From Gammaproteobacteria bacterium (GTDB lineage Bacteria; Pseudomonadota; Gammaproteobacteria; Xanthomonadales; SZUA-36): DNA of 36,314 nucleotides. Position 1 is the first letter of the stretch; each line of letters starts with the position of its first letter. Below the pieces are notes generated by a model. That model searched no databases and was not told the origin of the DNA. It worked only from the letters and a program-made list of their open reading frames with translations. Below, in pieces: positions 1-7,770 of this stretch. The stretch spans positions 1-36,314 of the forward strand of contig JAUIBE010000028.1 of assembly GCA_030428105.1 (NCBI GenBank), in the 5' to 3' direction. The translations under genes and the position numbers were made by a program.

Positions 1-35
1 TTCAGGTGAAACGGCAGAACAACGCGCACCATGGC

Positions 36-1220
36 TCAATCCAGGGTCTGCACTTCAACCGAGAGCACCGGCGGCAGATCGCGCACGATGGCCGCCCAGT
101 TGTCGCCCTCGTTGGCCGAGCAGTACACCTGCCCGCCAGTGGTGCCAAAGTAAATGCCGCACGGATCATGCGTATCCACCGCCATGGCGTCGCGCAGGAT
201 GTTCACGTAGCAATGCTCCTGCGGCAGGCCATCGGTCAACGCTTCCCATTCTTCGCCACCGCTACGGCTGCGGTAAACGCGCAGCTTGCCCTCGGGCGGG
301 TAGTGCAGAGAGTCGCTCTCAATCGGCACCACGTAAATGGTCTCCGGGTCGTGCGAGTGCACCGCGATGGGGAAACCGAAGTCGCTGGGCAGGTTGCCGC
401 TGACTTCGCGCCAATTGTCACCACCGTCGTCGCTGCGCAGCACATCCCAGTGTTTTTGCATGAACAAGACGTTGGGGTTGGTTGGGTGAATGGCGATGCG
501 GTGCACGCAGTGCCCCACCTCGGCCTCCGGGTCGGGGATGTACTCGGAGTGAAGGCCCTTGTTGATGGGCTTCCAGGTTTTGCCGCCGTCATCGCTGCGG
601 AACGCCCCGGCCGCTGAAATGGCGGTGAAGATACGATCGTGGTTGGTGGGATCGATCACGATGGTGTGCAGGCAAAGCCCGCCAGCCCCTGGCGCCCAAC
701 CGGCGCCGGATTCATGGCCACGCAGGCCGGCCAGTTCCTGCCAGCTCGCGCCGCCATCGGTGGTCTTGAACAGGCCGGCGTCTTCCACGCCTGCATACAC
801 GGTGTCGGCGTCGTGCAGTGAAGGCTCCAGGTGCCACACGCGGGCAAACTCCCAGGGATGCGGGGTGCCGTCATACCACTGGTGGGTGGTGAGCGGTGCG
901 CCGGTTTCCTCGGAGGTGTCGTAAACAAACTTGTTGCTCTCGCCGGCCGGCATGCCGAAGTCGCCGATGGGCTGGCCGTCGGGTGAACCCGGCGTAAACC
1001 AGGTTTCGCCGCCGTCATCCGAGCGCTGGATCACCTGGCCAAACCAGCTGCTGGTTTGCGAGACGTAGATCCTGTCCGGGTCCACTGGTGATCCCTTGGC
1101 GTGGTAGATCTCCCAGCCAGCAAAGTGCGGGCCGGAAACCTCCCAGTTCTGGCGCGCGCCATCCGAGGTGAGAATAAACAAGCCTTTCCGGGTTCCTGCC
1201 AAAACGCGCGTTCTGCTCAT
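36..1220 (-). CDS. BNR/Asp-box beta-propeller protein (sortilin/sialidase-like fold)
   Basis: 394 residues. Six Asp-box motifs of the form S-x-D-x-G-x-x-W recur at even spacing, with their tryptophans near residues 74, 160, 216, 270, 325 and 375. This is what a six- or seven-bladed BNR propeller looks like. Proteins of this kind are often annotated as exo-alpha-sialidase or WD40/YVTN/BNR repeat protein, but I see no sialidase catalytic Arg-Asp-Tyr set, so the enzymatic name is not supported. There is no signal peptide, so it is probably cytoplasmic. I chose the ATG at 1220 because AGGAG lies 8 nt upstream; a longer reading frame to 1292 has no ribosome binding site. It is divergent from the glycine-zipper gene across a 318-base spacer. 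Function unknown. Confidence 0.85.
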   Translation of the reverse strand: MSRTRVLAGTRKGLFILTSDGARQNWEVSGPHFAGWEIYHAKGSPVDPDRIYVSQTSSWFGQVIQRSDDGGETWFTPGSPDGQPIGDFGMPAGESNKFVYDTSEETGAPLTTHQWYDGTPHPWEFARVWHLEPSLHDADTVYAGVEDAGLFKTTDGGASWQELAGLRGHESGAGWAPGAGGLCLHTIVIDPTNHDRIFTAISAAGAFRSDDGGKTWKPINKGLHSEYIPDPEAEVGHCVHRIAIHPTNPNVLFMQKHWDVLRSDDGGDNWREVSGNLPSDFGFPIAVHSHDPETIYVVPIESDSLHYPPEGKLRVYRSRSGGEEWEALTDGLPQEHCYVNILRDAMAVDTHDPCGIYFGTTGGQVYCSANEGDNWAAIVRDLPPVLSVEVQTLD

Positions 1221-1538
1221 GCCATCGCTCCTGCATTCGGGTTCTGCTGGGTACAAAAATGCCCTTCCACCAATATAGTCGATCCAGGCCATGTCGAATC
1301 GACACGCATGGTGAATCGATATCCAGACCGGACGAAACCCCGGTTGCTGACCCCAACGAACACCTGGTTGCGCAAGTAAACCCTACATTTCCGGGTAAGT
1401 TCTACCATCGCGGGGGCAACGCCCAAGTCGCGAGAATGGCTTTGGAACGGGCTTTCCGCTGCTTGGACCGCTTTTTGCATCTCTGTGCCTGTCGAACACG
1501 AATCGACAGACGCTTGGATAACAGCAAGGAGTTTTGTC
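1221..1538. promoter_or_regulatory. Divergent intergenic region with two TGTCGA/TCGACA inverted repeats
   Basis: This 318-base gap between divergent genes has no convincing gene. It holds two inverted repeats built from the same half-site. One is TGTCGA-A-TCGACA at 1292-1304; the other is CTGTCGA-N7-TCGACAG at 1489-1509. A possible -10 (TATATT read on the minus strand) lies at 1272-1277, so the first palindrome would overlap the -35 area of the leftward promoter. The second lies about 16 nt before the Shine-Dalgarno of the rightward gene. A shared operator for one repressor is an inference; the second repeat could instead be an mRNA hairpin. Confidence 0.4.
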
Positions 1539-2057
1539 ATGAACAAGCAGACACTGACCGGAATCATTATCGGCGCCGTTGCGGTAACCGCGATTGGCGC
1601 ATTCGCTGGCTACCAGATCGCCGAGGACGACGACTACGCCAGGGTGGTTGATGTGACGCCCAACTACGTCACCCAGAACATTCCGCGCGAGGAATGCCGC
1701 GAAGTGCTGGAAACCCGCCAGAAGCCGGTGAAGGACAAACACCAGGTGACCGGCACGGTTGCCGGCGCCATCATCGGTGGTGTGCTGGGCAACCAGGTAG
1801 GTGACGGTTCAGGACGGGATATCGCTACTGCCGCGGGTGCTGTGGCCGGCGGTATTGCGGGCAACAAGGTTCACGAACGCATTCAGGAGAACAACCTGGA
1901 ACAGTACGTGACCGAGGAATGCCGCACCGCGTTCGACCAGATCAACGAACAGGACGGTTACCTGGTGACCTACGAGTGGGAGGGCGAGCGAAAGCAGGTG
2001 CTGCTCGACCACGACCCGGGTTCACGCATCGAAATCGAGGACGGCCGCCCCCTGTAA
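1539..2057 (+). CDS. Glycine-zipper 2TM domain protein (17-kDa surface antigen / SlyB-like)
   Basis: 172 residues. One N-terminal hydrophobic helix (residues about 6-25) acts as a signal anchor without a lipobox. A second hydrophobic segment at about 68-110 is rich in GxxxG spacings (AGAIIGG, GNQVG, AGGIAGN), the glycine-zipper pattern of the Rick_17kDa_Anti family. Two cysteines (about residues 53 and 126) may pair in the periplasm. Such proteins sit in the envelope and are often linked to membrane integrity or stress; the exact role here is unknown. The start at 1539 is chosen because AAGGAG lies at 1526-1531. It is convergent with the ThiF-like gene, with a strong hairpin between them. Confidence 0.85.
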   Translation: MNKQTLTGIIIGAVAVTAIGAFAGYQIAEDDDYARVVDVTPNYVTQNIPREECREVLETRQKPVKDKHQVTGTVAGAIIGGVLGNQVGDGSGRDIATAAGAVAGGIAGNKVHERIQENNLEQYVTEECRTAFDQINEQDGYLVTYEWEGERKQVLLDHDPGSRIEIEDGRPL

Positions 2058-2090
2058 CACCAATCGGCATCTTGATTCGGCAACCAACAA

Positions 2091-2119
2091 CCACCCGGTG
2101 GGCGTCGTCCACCGGGTGG
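2091..2119. terminator. Perfect 11-bp hairpin between convergent genes, likely bidirectional terminator
   Basis: CCACCCGGTGG (2091-2101) and CCACCGGGTGG (2109-2119) pair perfectly around a 7-nt loop. On the minus strand the stem is followed by TTGTTGGTTG, a moderately T-rich tail, fitting termination of the ThiF-like gene. The plus-strand tail is poor in T. Confidence 0.6.
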
Positions 2120-2133
2120 GCTTCACCTTCGAG

Positions 2134-3231
2134 CTAATTACCCACGTATTTCGAGTAAACGCTGCGCGCCTGTGATTCCTCGTCGGTTCCCTTGACGATG
2201 GCGCGGCCATCGGCAAACAGCGTGATCTCGTAGTCCTTTCCACCATCTGAAATATCCGCGCGCACCATGAAGTCGTTGGCGCGCACCTCGCCATGGGCCG
2301 ACAGACGCCGCGCCACCTCGGCCAGGTCGGCGCCCTGCGCGGACTGGCGGTGACGCAACTGCACCGCGTTACGCCCGCAAAGCGTGGCAGCACTGGAGCC
2401 GGCCCGGCCCTCCAGGTATTCAAACTGGCGGCCCTTGCAGCAGGCGCAGTCACCGTCTGCCCAGGCCTTGCCCACCTTGAGCTGGGTGATCACATTGCTC
2501 CACAGGTCAATGCTTAGCATGGCGGGGTTCACCAGCCCGAGGTTGCCGGTAAGGATTTTCAGCGCCTCGGAAACCTGGAAATTGGCGATGATGGAAACCA
2601 CCGGGCCAATCACCCCTGCGGTGTCGCAGGTGGGGTTTTCGCCGGGCGGTGGCGGTTCTTCAAAAATGCAGCGGAAACACGGCGTGGCATGGTTGCCACT
2701 CTCGCTGTTCTCCCACCAGGCGCCACCCTCAGCGGTGTGCGGCAGGATGGCCAGCGCCATGCCCACCGTACTCACCGCACCGCCGTACACGTAGGGAATG
2801 CCGTTCTTTACCGCGCAGTCATTGGCCAGGTAGCGCGTTTCGAAGTTATCCAGGCCGTCGATCAGGATGTCCGCGCCCTCGGCGTAACGCTCAATGTTGG
2901 CGTGGTTCAGGTCATCGACAATGGCGGTCACTTCCACCTGCGAATTGCTGCGGGCAATCTTGCGTTTGGCGGCCTCGGCCTTGGGAATGGCGTCGGCCAC
3001 ATCCTGCTCATCAAACAACACCTGGCGCTGCAGGTTGGTGAGCTCGATAAAGTCGCGGTCGACGATCTTCAGGTGCCCCACCCCGGCCCGCGCCAGCATG
3101 TCGGCGGCCACCGAACCCAGCGCGCCGCAACCCATGATCAGGGCCGTTGAATTGAGCAGCTTCTCCTGGCCGGCCTGGCCGAAGCCGGGCAGCAGCATCT
3201 GGCGGTGGTAGCGGGAAAGGTCGTGGCTCAT
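2134..3231 (-). CDS. ThiF/MoeB/HesA-family E1-like adenylyltransferase
   Basis: 365 residues. The N-terminal two thirds is a complete E1-like domain. It has a leader RYxRQ-type helix (RYHRQMLLPGFG), the nucleotide loop GCGALGS at 34-40, an Asp-rich D-R-D-F strand, and CxxC pairs (CFRC and CACC) that bind structural zinc in MoeB/ThiF. Family members adenylate the C-terminal Gly of a ubiquitin-fold sulfur carrier such as MoaD or ThiS. The last ~90 residues are not a rhodanese domain and I do not recognise them, so this is neither plain MoeB nor MoeZ. Start 3231 is used; longer frames run into the upstream permease. It follows the APC permease by 7 nt, so the two are co-transcribed. No carrier protein is visible nearby, so the substrate is unknown. 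Confidence 0.85.
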   Translation of the reverse strand: MSHDLSRYHRQMLLPGFGQAGQEKLLNSTALIMGCGALGSVAADMLARAGVGHLKIVDRDFIELTNLQRQVLFDEQDVADAIPKAEAAKRKIARSNSQVEVTAIVDDLNHANIERYAEGADILIDGLDNFETRYLANDCAVKNGIPYVYGGAVSTVGMALAILPHTAEGGAWWENSESGNHATPCFRCIFEEPPPPGENPTCDTAGVIGPVVSIIANFQVSEALKILTGNLGLVNPAMLSIDLWSNVITQLKVGKAWADGDCACCKGRQFEYLEGRAGSSAATLCGRNAVQLRHRQSAQGADLAEVARRLSAHGEVRANDFMVRADISDGGKDYEITLFADGRAIVKGTDEESQARSVYSKYVGN

Positions 3232-3238
3232 CGCTTGA

Positions 3239-4588
3239 TCATAACGGTTCGGACGCAAGCCGATCGAGGCCACGCCGGCGCTTGAGCCACAGGTAGGCGG
3301 GCAGCGATACGGCCAGCATCAGCACGGCGTAGCCGGCGGTCTCCGGCTCCGACCACGCCTGGAACAAGGTAACCCCGCTCCAACCGACAATGCACAGGAT
3401 CGTGCTGGCAGGGTGACCCCAGGCGCGGAACGGCCGTTCCTCCTGCGGTCGCTTGCGCCGAAGGATCGCCACCCCGGCCGCCAGCCCCACGTACAGGATG
3501 ACAAAGAAAAACACGCACAGGTAAAGCAGGAACTCGAACCCGCCCACCAGTATCAGGCTGACCGATACCAGCCAGGTCAACAGCACCGCAAACATCGGGT
3601 TACCCCGCCCGGAAACGCGCGCTGCGCGATTGGCGCCCAGGCGATCGACCGAAAGCGCGTACAACACGCGCGGTGCAGACATGAAATGCAGGTTCTGGTG
3701 GGCCAACAGGATGAACACCGCGGCGCCAACCACAAGCAAGGCGGCCGCCGGTGAAATGGCCAGTTCCAATGCACTCGCCAGGGCCAGGTCTTCACCCACC
3801 AGCGCCGCCATCGGGATACTGAAGGCCAGGGCCGCCATCAGCGCGATGTAAAGCACAAATACAGCCGCCGCACCGCGAACGCACGAGCGCGCAACCGCAC
3901 CGCCGCCACCCTTGATCTCGCCGCCGAAATAGCACGCGCCCAGCCAGCCGTCGTAGGTAAAAATGATCGCGGCGGCGACCAGGCCCCAGCCTGCAAGGCC
4001 CGGCCTGGGCGTATCAAGCGGCACGGTCACGGCAACCGGTTCCGCGAACAGCAGCGCGGCGGTAAAGCCAATCACGGTGAGCGCCATCAGCGCGGCAGCG
4101 GCCTTGTGCAAAGATGCGCCAAACCGCACACCGCAGAGTTGGAGGGCGGCGAACAGGGTGGTAACTCCGATAGCCAGCGGCGTCTGGTATGCCCCAACCG
4201 ACGGTACAAGCAGGGCCAGGTATTCCACCACCACCGTTGCCTTGAGCGCGATGATGGCGCAGAAGCTGAGCCAGTCGGTCCAGCCAATCACGAACCCGGG
4301 ATAGCGGCCATAGGCATGCCGCACCAGCACGTAGATGCCGCCCGAGCGTGGCGTCATGCCCACCAGTTCCGCGGCCACGCCGACGCTCATCAAGACGAAC
4401 AGGCCGCCGGCAATCCACAGCCCGGTGAACAGCCAGGGGTCGGTGACCACCGTGGCGATCTCGCCCGGAGTGCGCAGCACGCCCAGCCCCACCATGGTGC
4501 CCAGCACCGCGGCCACCGCGAAGCTGCCGGAGAGCACGCGCTTGAGGTCCGTCGGACGCGTTGCGGATGCAGGGTTGTGAGTGGCCAC
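3239..4588 (-). CDS. APC-family amino acid/polyamine permease
   Basis: 449 residues with about twelve hydrophobic helices. The first helix (about residues 20-40) carries the Gly-rich unwound segment GTMVGLGVLRTPGE typical of the APC superfamily, followed by the conserved RSGGIYVLVRHAYG loop after helix 2. It should be a secondary amino acid or polyamine importer/antiporter in the inner membrane; the substrate cannot be read from sequence. The start is GTG at 4588, preceded by a run of GGGGGGAG four to five nt upstream. It is the first gene of a two-gene unit with the ThiF-like gene. A minus-strand TATAAG near 4616-4621 could be its -10, with no good -35. Confidence 0.88.
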   Translation of the reverse strand: MATHNPASATRPTDLKRVLSGSFAVAAVLGTMVGLGVLRTPGEIATVVTDPWLFTGLWIAGGLFVLMSVGVAAELVGMTPRSGGIYVLVRHAYGRYPGFVIGWTDWLSFCAIIALKATVVVEYLALLVPSVGAYQTPLAIGVTTLFAALQLCGVRFGASLHKAAAALMALTVIGFTAALLFAEPVAVTVPLDTPRPGLAGWGLVAAAIIFTYDGWLGACYFGGEIKGGGGAVARSCVRGAAAVFVLYIALMAALAFSIPMAALVGEDLALASALELAISPAAALLVVGAAVFILLAHQNLHFMSAPRVLYALSVDRLGANRAARVSGRGNPMFAVLLTWLVSVSLILVGGFEFLLYLCVFFFVILYVGLAAGVAILRRKRPQEERPFRAWGHPASTILCIVGWSGVTLFQAWSEPETAGYAVLMLAVSLPAYLWLKRRRGLDRLASEPL

Positions 4589-4648
4589 TGGCTCCCCCCA
4601 AAAAACAGAGGGCCACTTATAGCATGGCCGCGGACTACGGGCTAAGTC

Positions 4649-6112
4649 TCAGGCAGCCTGCTGGCGGGGCAGGTCGAAGGCAAACACGGTGCCCTTGTCA
4701 CGCGCGCTTTCCACCGTGATGCGCGAGCCGTGTAAATCCAGAATGCGCTTGACGATGGCAAGGCCCAGGCCGGTGGAGCCCCCGCGTGCGTTGGATTCGG
4801 CGCGATAGAAGCGGTCGAAAATATGCTCAATGTCTTTCTTGGCAATACCGCAACCGGTATCGGCCACTGAAACCGCAACCCGGTCGGTACGCGGCGCCAG
4901 GGACACGGTGATGGCTCCGCCCGCCGGGGTGTACTCCAGCGCGTTGCGCAGCAGGTTTTCCAGCACCCGCTGCATCAGGCCGATATCCGCCATCACCTGC
5001 ACCGAATGGGGCGGGGTTTCGATGTCCATGGTGATGCCTTTTTCGCGCGCGTCGAGCTCAAACTCCTGGGCCACATCGTGCAACAATTCGGCCAGCGAGA
5101 ACTGCTCCAGCTCGGGCTGCACCTGGGCCGATTCCAGCTTGGAAAGCTCAAACAGGTCGCCCACCAATTGTCCCAGCCGCTGGGTGTGGCGGCGGGTGAT
5201 TTCCAGGTAGCGGCGGCGTTCATCGGGCGAAAGCTCGTCGTTCTTTAACAGCAGGGTGTCGACGTAACCATGCATCGAGGAAAGCGGCGTGCGCAGGTCG
5301 TGTGAAACGTTGCTGATTAGTTCGCGCCGCACCCGGTCTGTCTCTTTGAGGCTTTCGAACTGTTCGCGAATCTTCGCAGCCATGGTCGCGAAGGCCCGGC
5401 TGAGCTGGCCGATTTCGTCGCGGCCGTTTTCCGGCTGCACCATCGACGCCGGATCAAAGCCCGAGTCAGCAAACTGCTGCACATCGCGGGTCAGCCGGCG
5501 CAGTCGCTGGGTCAGCATGGCGAACACCACGAATCCCACCAGGAAGGCGGCCAGCACAATGGCCAGCGTGGCCCCCAGGCTCACTTTCTGGACGTAGCTT
5601 TCCTGGACGGAATGCGCCAGCGCATCGTACGTGGCGCCCCCCAGGACGGCATAGAGATAGCCCTGCAGCTCACCGTCGTCCATCACCGGCGACGCGGAAA
5701 AGATCTTCAGGCGGTCGGCGTTGCGTGGGTCGGTGCCTTTGAAGGGCATTTCCACATCGCCGGCCACCCAGCGCTGAACCGCCTCGAGATCTACCGATGA
5801 CAACTGGACACTTTCCGGCGGCACGCCGTGCCCCAGGATGTGGCCGCGGGTATCCAGCAAGTAGATTTCGACGGTGGGGTTTACCACCATCGCCTGCCGC
5901 GCCAGCCGGGCCAGCGCTTCTTCGTCCACCTGGCCGTCGCGAATCAGCGTTTGCTCGTTGGTGACGTACATCGCGATCGGCCCGTTGAGGCGCTGGGTGA
6001 GTTCCTCGTAGTACAGCCGCGTGCTGAATCGCTCCAGCAGGTAGAACCCGCTGCCAATCAAGCCGATGATCACCAGCAGCGCCAGCCCCAGCCTTGCTAG
6101 CAACGACTTCAT
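4649..6112 (-). CDS. Two-component sensor histidine kinase (HAMP, PhoR/BaeS-like)
   Basis: 487 residues. TM1 at about 7-27, a ~150-residue periplasmic sensor region, TM2 at about 181-200, a HAMP linker at about 201-255, then HisKA with SHDLRTP around phospho-acceptor His271. The HATPase domain has the N box (NLLRNALEYTP), G1 (DTGCGI) and G2 (GGSTGLGLAI). All catalytic motifs are intact, so it should autophosphorylate and pass phosphate to the response regulator encoded just upstream. The two genes overlap by ATGA (6109-6112), giving translational coupling. The periplasmic signal is unknown; the sensor region has PAS/Cache-like length but no motif I can name. Confidence 0.93.
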   Translation of the reverse strand: MKSLLARLGLALLVIIGLIGSGFYLLERFSTRLYYEELTQRLNGPIAMYVTNEQTLIRDGQVDEEALARLARQAMVVNPTVEIYLLDTRGHILGHGVPPESVQLSSVDLEAVQRWVAGDVEMPFKGTDPRNADRLKIFSASPVMDDGELQGYLYAVLGGATYDALAHSVQESYVQKVSLGATLAIVLAAFLVGFVVFAMLTQRLRRLTRDVQQFADSGFDPASMVQPENGRDEIGQLSRAFATMAAKIREQFESLKETDRVRRELISNVSHDLRTPLSSMHGYVDTLLLKNDELSPDERRRYLEITRRHTQRLGQLVGDLFELSKLESAQVQPELEQFSLAELLHDVAQEFELDAREKGITMDIETPPHSVQVMADIGLMQRVLENLLRNALEYTPAGGAITVSLAPRTDRVAVSVADTGCGIAKKDIEHIFDRFYRAESNARGGSTGLGLAIVKRILDLHGSRITVESARDKGTVFAFDLPRQQAA

Positions 6113-6861
6113 GCCCGCTGCATCTTGTAGCCGACACCCCAGACCGTGACGATCAACTCGGGGTGCGCGGGGTCGGGTTCGATCTTGGCCCGCAGGCGAT
6201 TGATGTGGGAATTCACCGTGTGTTCGTAGCCTTCATGGCCATAGCCCCAGACGTGGTCCAGTAGCTGCGCCCGGCTGAATACGTGGTTGGGGTTGCGCGC
6301 GAAATGCAGCATCAGGTCGAACTCGCGCGCGGTCAGGGTAATGGGGTCTCCGCCCAGGGTGACGCTGCGGCTGGATGGATCAATCTCCAGCCCGCCGATC
6401 AAGATGGGCTGTTCGACGCCAGGCAAGTCTTTGCCCAGCGAATCGATGCGCCGAAACAGCGCCTTCACGCGGGCGACAAATTCGCTCACGCTGAAAGGCT
6501 TGGTGACGTAGTCGTCAGCGCCCAGTTCCAGGCCCAGCACGCGGTCCAGCTCCGAAGACTTCGAAGTCAACATCAACACCGGAACGTAACTTTTCTCGCG
6601 CCGCAGGCTGCGGCAGATGGTCAGGCCATCCGGGCCCGGCAGCTTGATATCCAGCACCACCAGGTCCCAGTCACGCGCAAAAGCCTGGCGCATCCCCTCG
6701 TGGCCATCGGCGGCCAGGCAGACCTCGAAGTTGTTGTCGCGCAGGTGCAGCGCAATCAGTTCGGCGATATCGCGCTCGTCTTCCACCACCAGGATGCGGC
6801 GCGGTTGTGCCCGCTGCGGAACGCCGCCATGGCCCGGCGGGCTTGGATTCGTTGCTCTCAT
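6109..6861 (-). CDS. OmpR-family response regulator
   Basis: 250 residues. The receiver domain (about 22-140) has the acidic pocket VVEDE, phospho-acceptor Asp71 in VVLDIKLPG, Thr99 and Lys121 in TKPFS. The C-terminal winged-helix domain includes TAREFDLM and ends with HINRLRAKIE and VWGVGYKM, the standard OmpR/PhoB recognition end. The 20-residue Pro-rich N-terminal extension is unusual and has only a weak ribosome site, so the start may lie a little further in. It is the first gene of the pair with the histidine kinase. The direct repeat 57 nt upstream is a natural autoregulatory site. Confidence 0.93.
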   Translation of the reverse strand: MRATNPSPPGHGGVPQRAQPRRILVVEDERDIAELIALHLRDNNFEVCLAADGHEGMRQAFARDWDLVVLDIKLPGPDGLTICRSLRREKSYVPVLMLTSKSSELDRVLGLELGADDYVTKPFSVSEFVARVKALFRRIDSLGKDLPGVEQPILIGGLEIDPSSRSVTLGGDPITLTAREFDLMLHFARNPNHVFSRAQLLDHVWGYGHEGYEHTVNSHINRLRAKIEPDPAHPELIVTVWGVGYKMQRA

Positions 6862-6917
6862 GGTTTGCCAACTGGCGCCGAAACGATCGGCGGATTGCCC
6901 TGAATCTAGACCAGAAA

Positions 6918-6934
6918 TATCACGGAAGTATCAC
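6918..6934 (-). promoter_or_regulatory. 11-bp-phased TATCAC direct repeat, candidate OmpR-type regulator site
   Basis: TATCAC occurs at 6918-6923 and 6929-6934, exactly 11 bp apart (GTGATA-N5-GTGATA on the minus strand). Tandem half-sites at 11-bp period are the usual DNA target form of OmpR/PhoB regulators. The site lies 57 nt before the response-regulator start. A third copy of GTGATA occurs on the plus strand at 7007-7012, facing the spondin gene. Binding by the adjacent regulator is inferred. Confidence 0.4.
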
Positions 6935-7104
6935 AGCCTGCCACGCAGCCACCTGTTTTTGCAAATTAATTCAATGCGTTACGGGTTCTGCCAAAAGCCA
7001 GGAGGCGTGATACGCATGTGAACTGCGCCATCGAGAATCTGCCTCGAGATCGGCAATTGCCGGTTGTTCACCATCCACCCCCAAAGAAACCCAGGAGACA
7101 AGCC

Positions 7105-7767
7105 ATGCGTTTCAAGCAAGCCATTCTGTTCGCAACCTGTACCGCGTTGGCGGCAATCAGCCTGCCAGCCGCGGCGCAACCGTTTGGTGACTACGAGATT
7201 TCCATCACCAATATTTCCGAGGCCCAGGCGTTCACGCCCTTCCTGGCGGCAACCCACGCGCCCTCCCTGCGCATGTTTACCCCGGGTGAAGCAGCCAGCG
7301 ATGAGTTGGCCGACCTCGCGGAAGGCGGCGCCACCGACCCGCTGGCCGACTTGCTGTGGAGTTTTCCCGGCCAGGTCAGGGACATCGTCCAGACCGAAGG
7401 CCTGCTGATGCCCGGTGAAACCATGACCTTTGAAATCACCGCTGATGTGTTCAATCGGCGCCTGAGCTTTGCCGCCATGCTGATCCCCACCAACGACAGT
7501 TTCGTGGGCTTGAACGCCTTGCCACTGCCAGCGCGCGAAGTTGAAGTCTACGTCCCTGCGTACGACGCCGGCTCTGAGCCCAACGATGAGCTTTGCGCCA
7601 ACATTCCCGGACCAGTATGCGGCGGCGCCGGCGGCTCACCCTTGGAAGGCGGCGAAGGCTTTGTGCATATTTCGCAGGGCATCCAGGGCATTGGCGACCT
7701 GGCGCCGGAAACCTACGACTGGCGCAACCCGGTTGCCTACGTGGTGATTCGCCGGATGCGTCGCTAA
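7105..7767 (+). CDS. Exported spondin-domain protein
   Basis: 220 residues. A clear Sec signal peptide (residues 1-25, ending AAA-Q) is followed by a spondin_N-like domain: an opening YEISITNIS strand, AFTPFLAATHAP, LAEGGATDPLADLL, PGETMTFEI, and a late SFAAMLIPTNDSFVG segment. These are hallmarks of bacterial spondin-domain proteins. The function of the bacterial family is not established; it is a secreted beta-sandwich. Cysteines near the C-terminal third (CANIPGPVC) may form a disulfide. The start at 7105 has AGGAGA at 7093-7098; the longer upstream frame is not supported. It is convergent with the di-haem gene, with only 3 nt between the stops. Confidence 0.8.
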   Translation: MRFKQAILFATCTALAAISLPAAAQPFGDYEISITNISEAQAFTPFLAATHAPSLRMFTPGEAASDELADLAEGGATDPLADLLWSFPGQVRDIVQTEGLLMPGETMTFEITADVFNRRLSFAAMLIPTNDSFVGLNALPLPAREVEVYVPAYDAGSEPNDELCANIPGPVCGGAGGSPLEGGEGFVHISQGIQGIGDLAPETYDWRNPVAYVVIRRMRR

Positions 7768-7770
7768 GCG

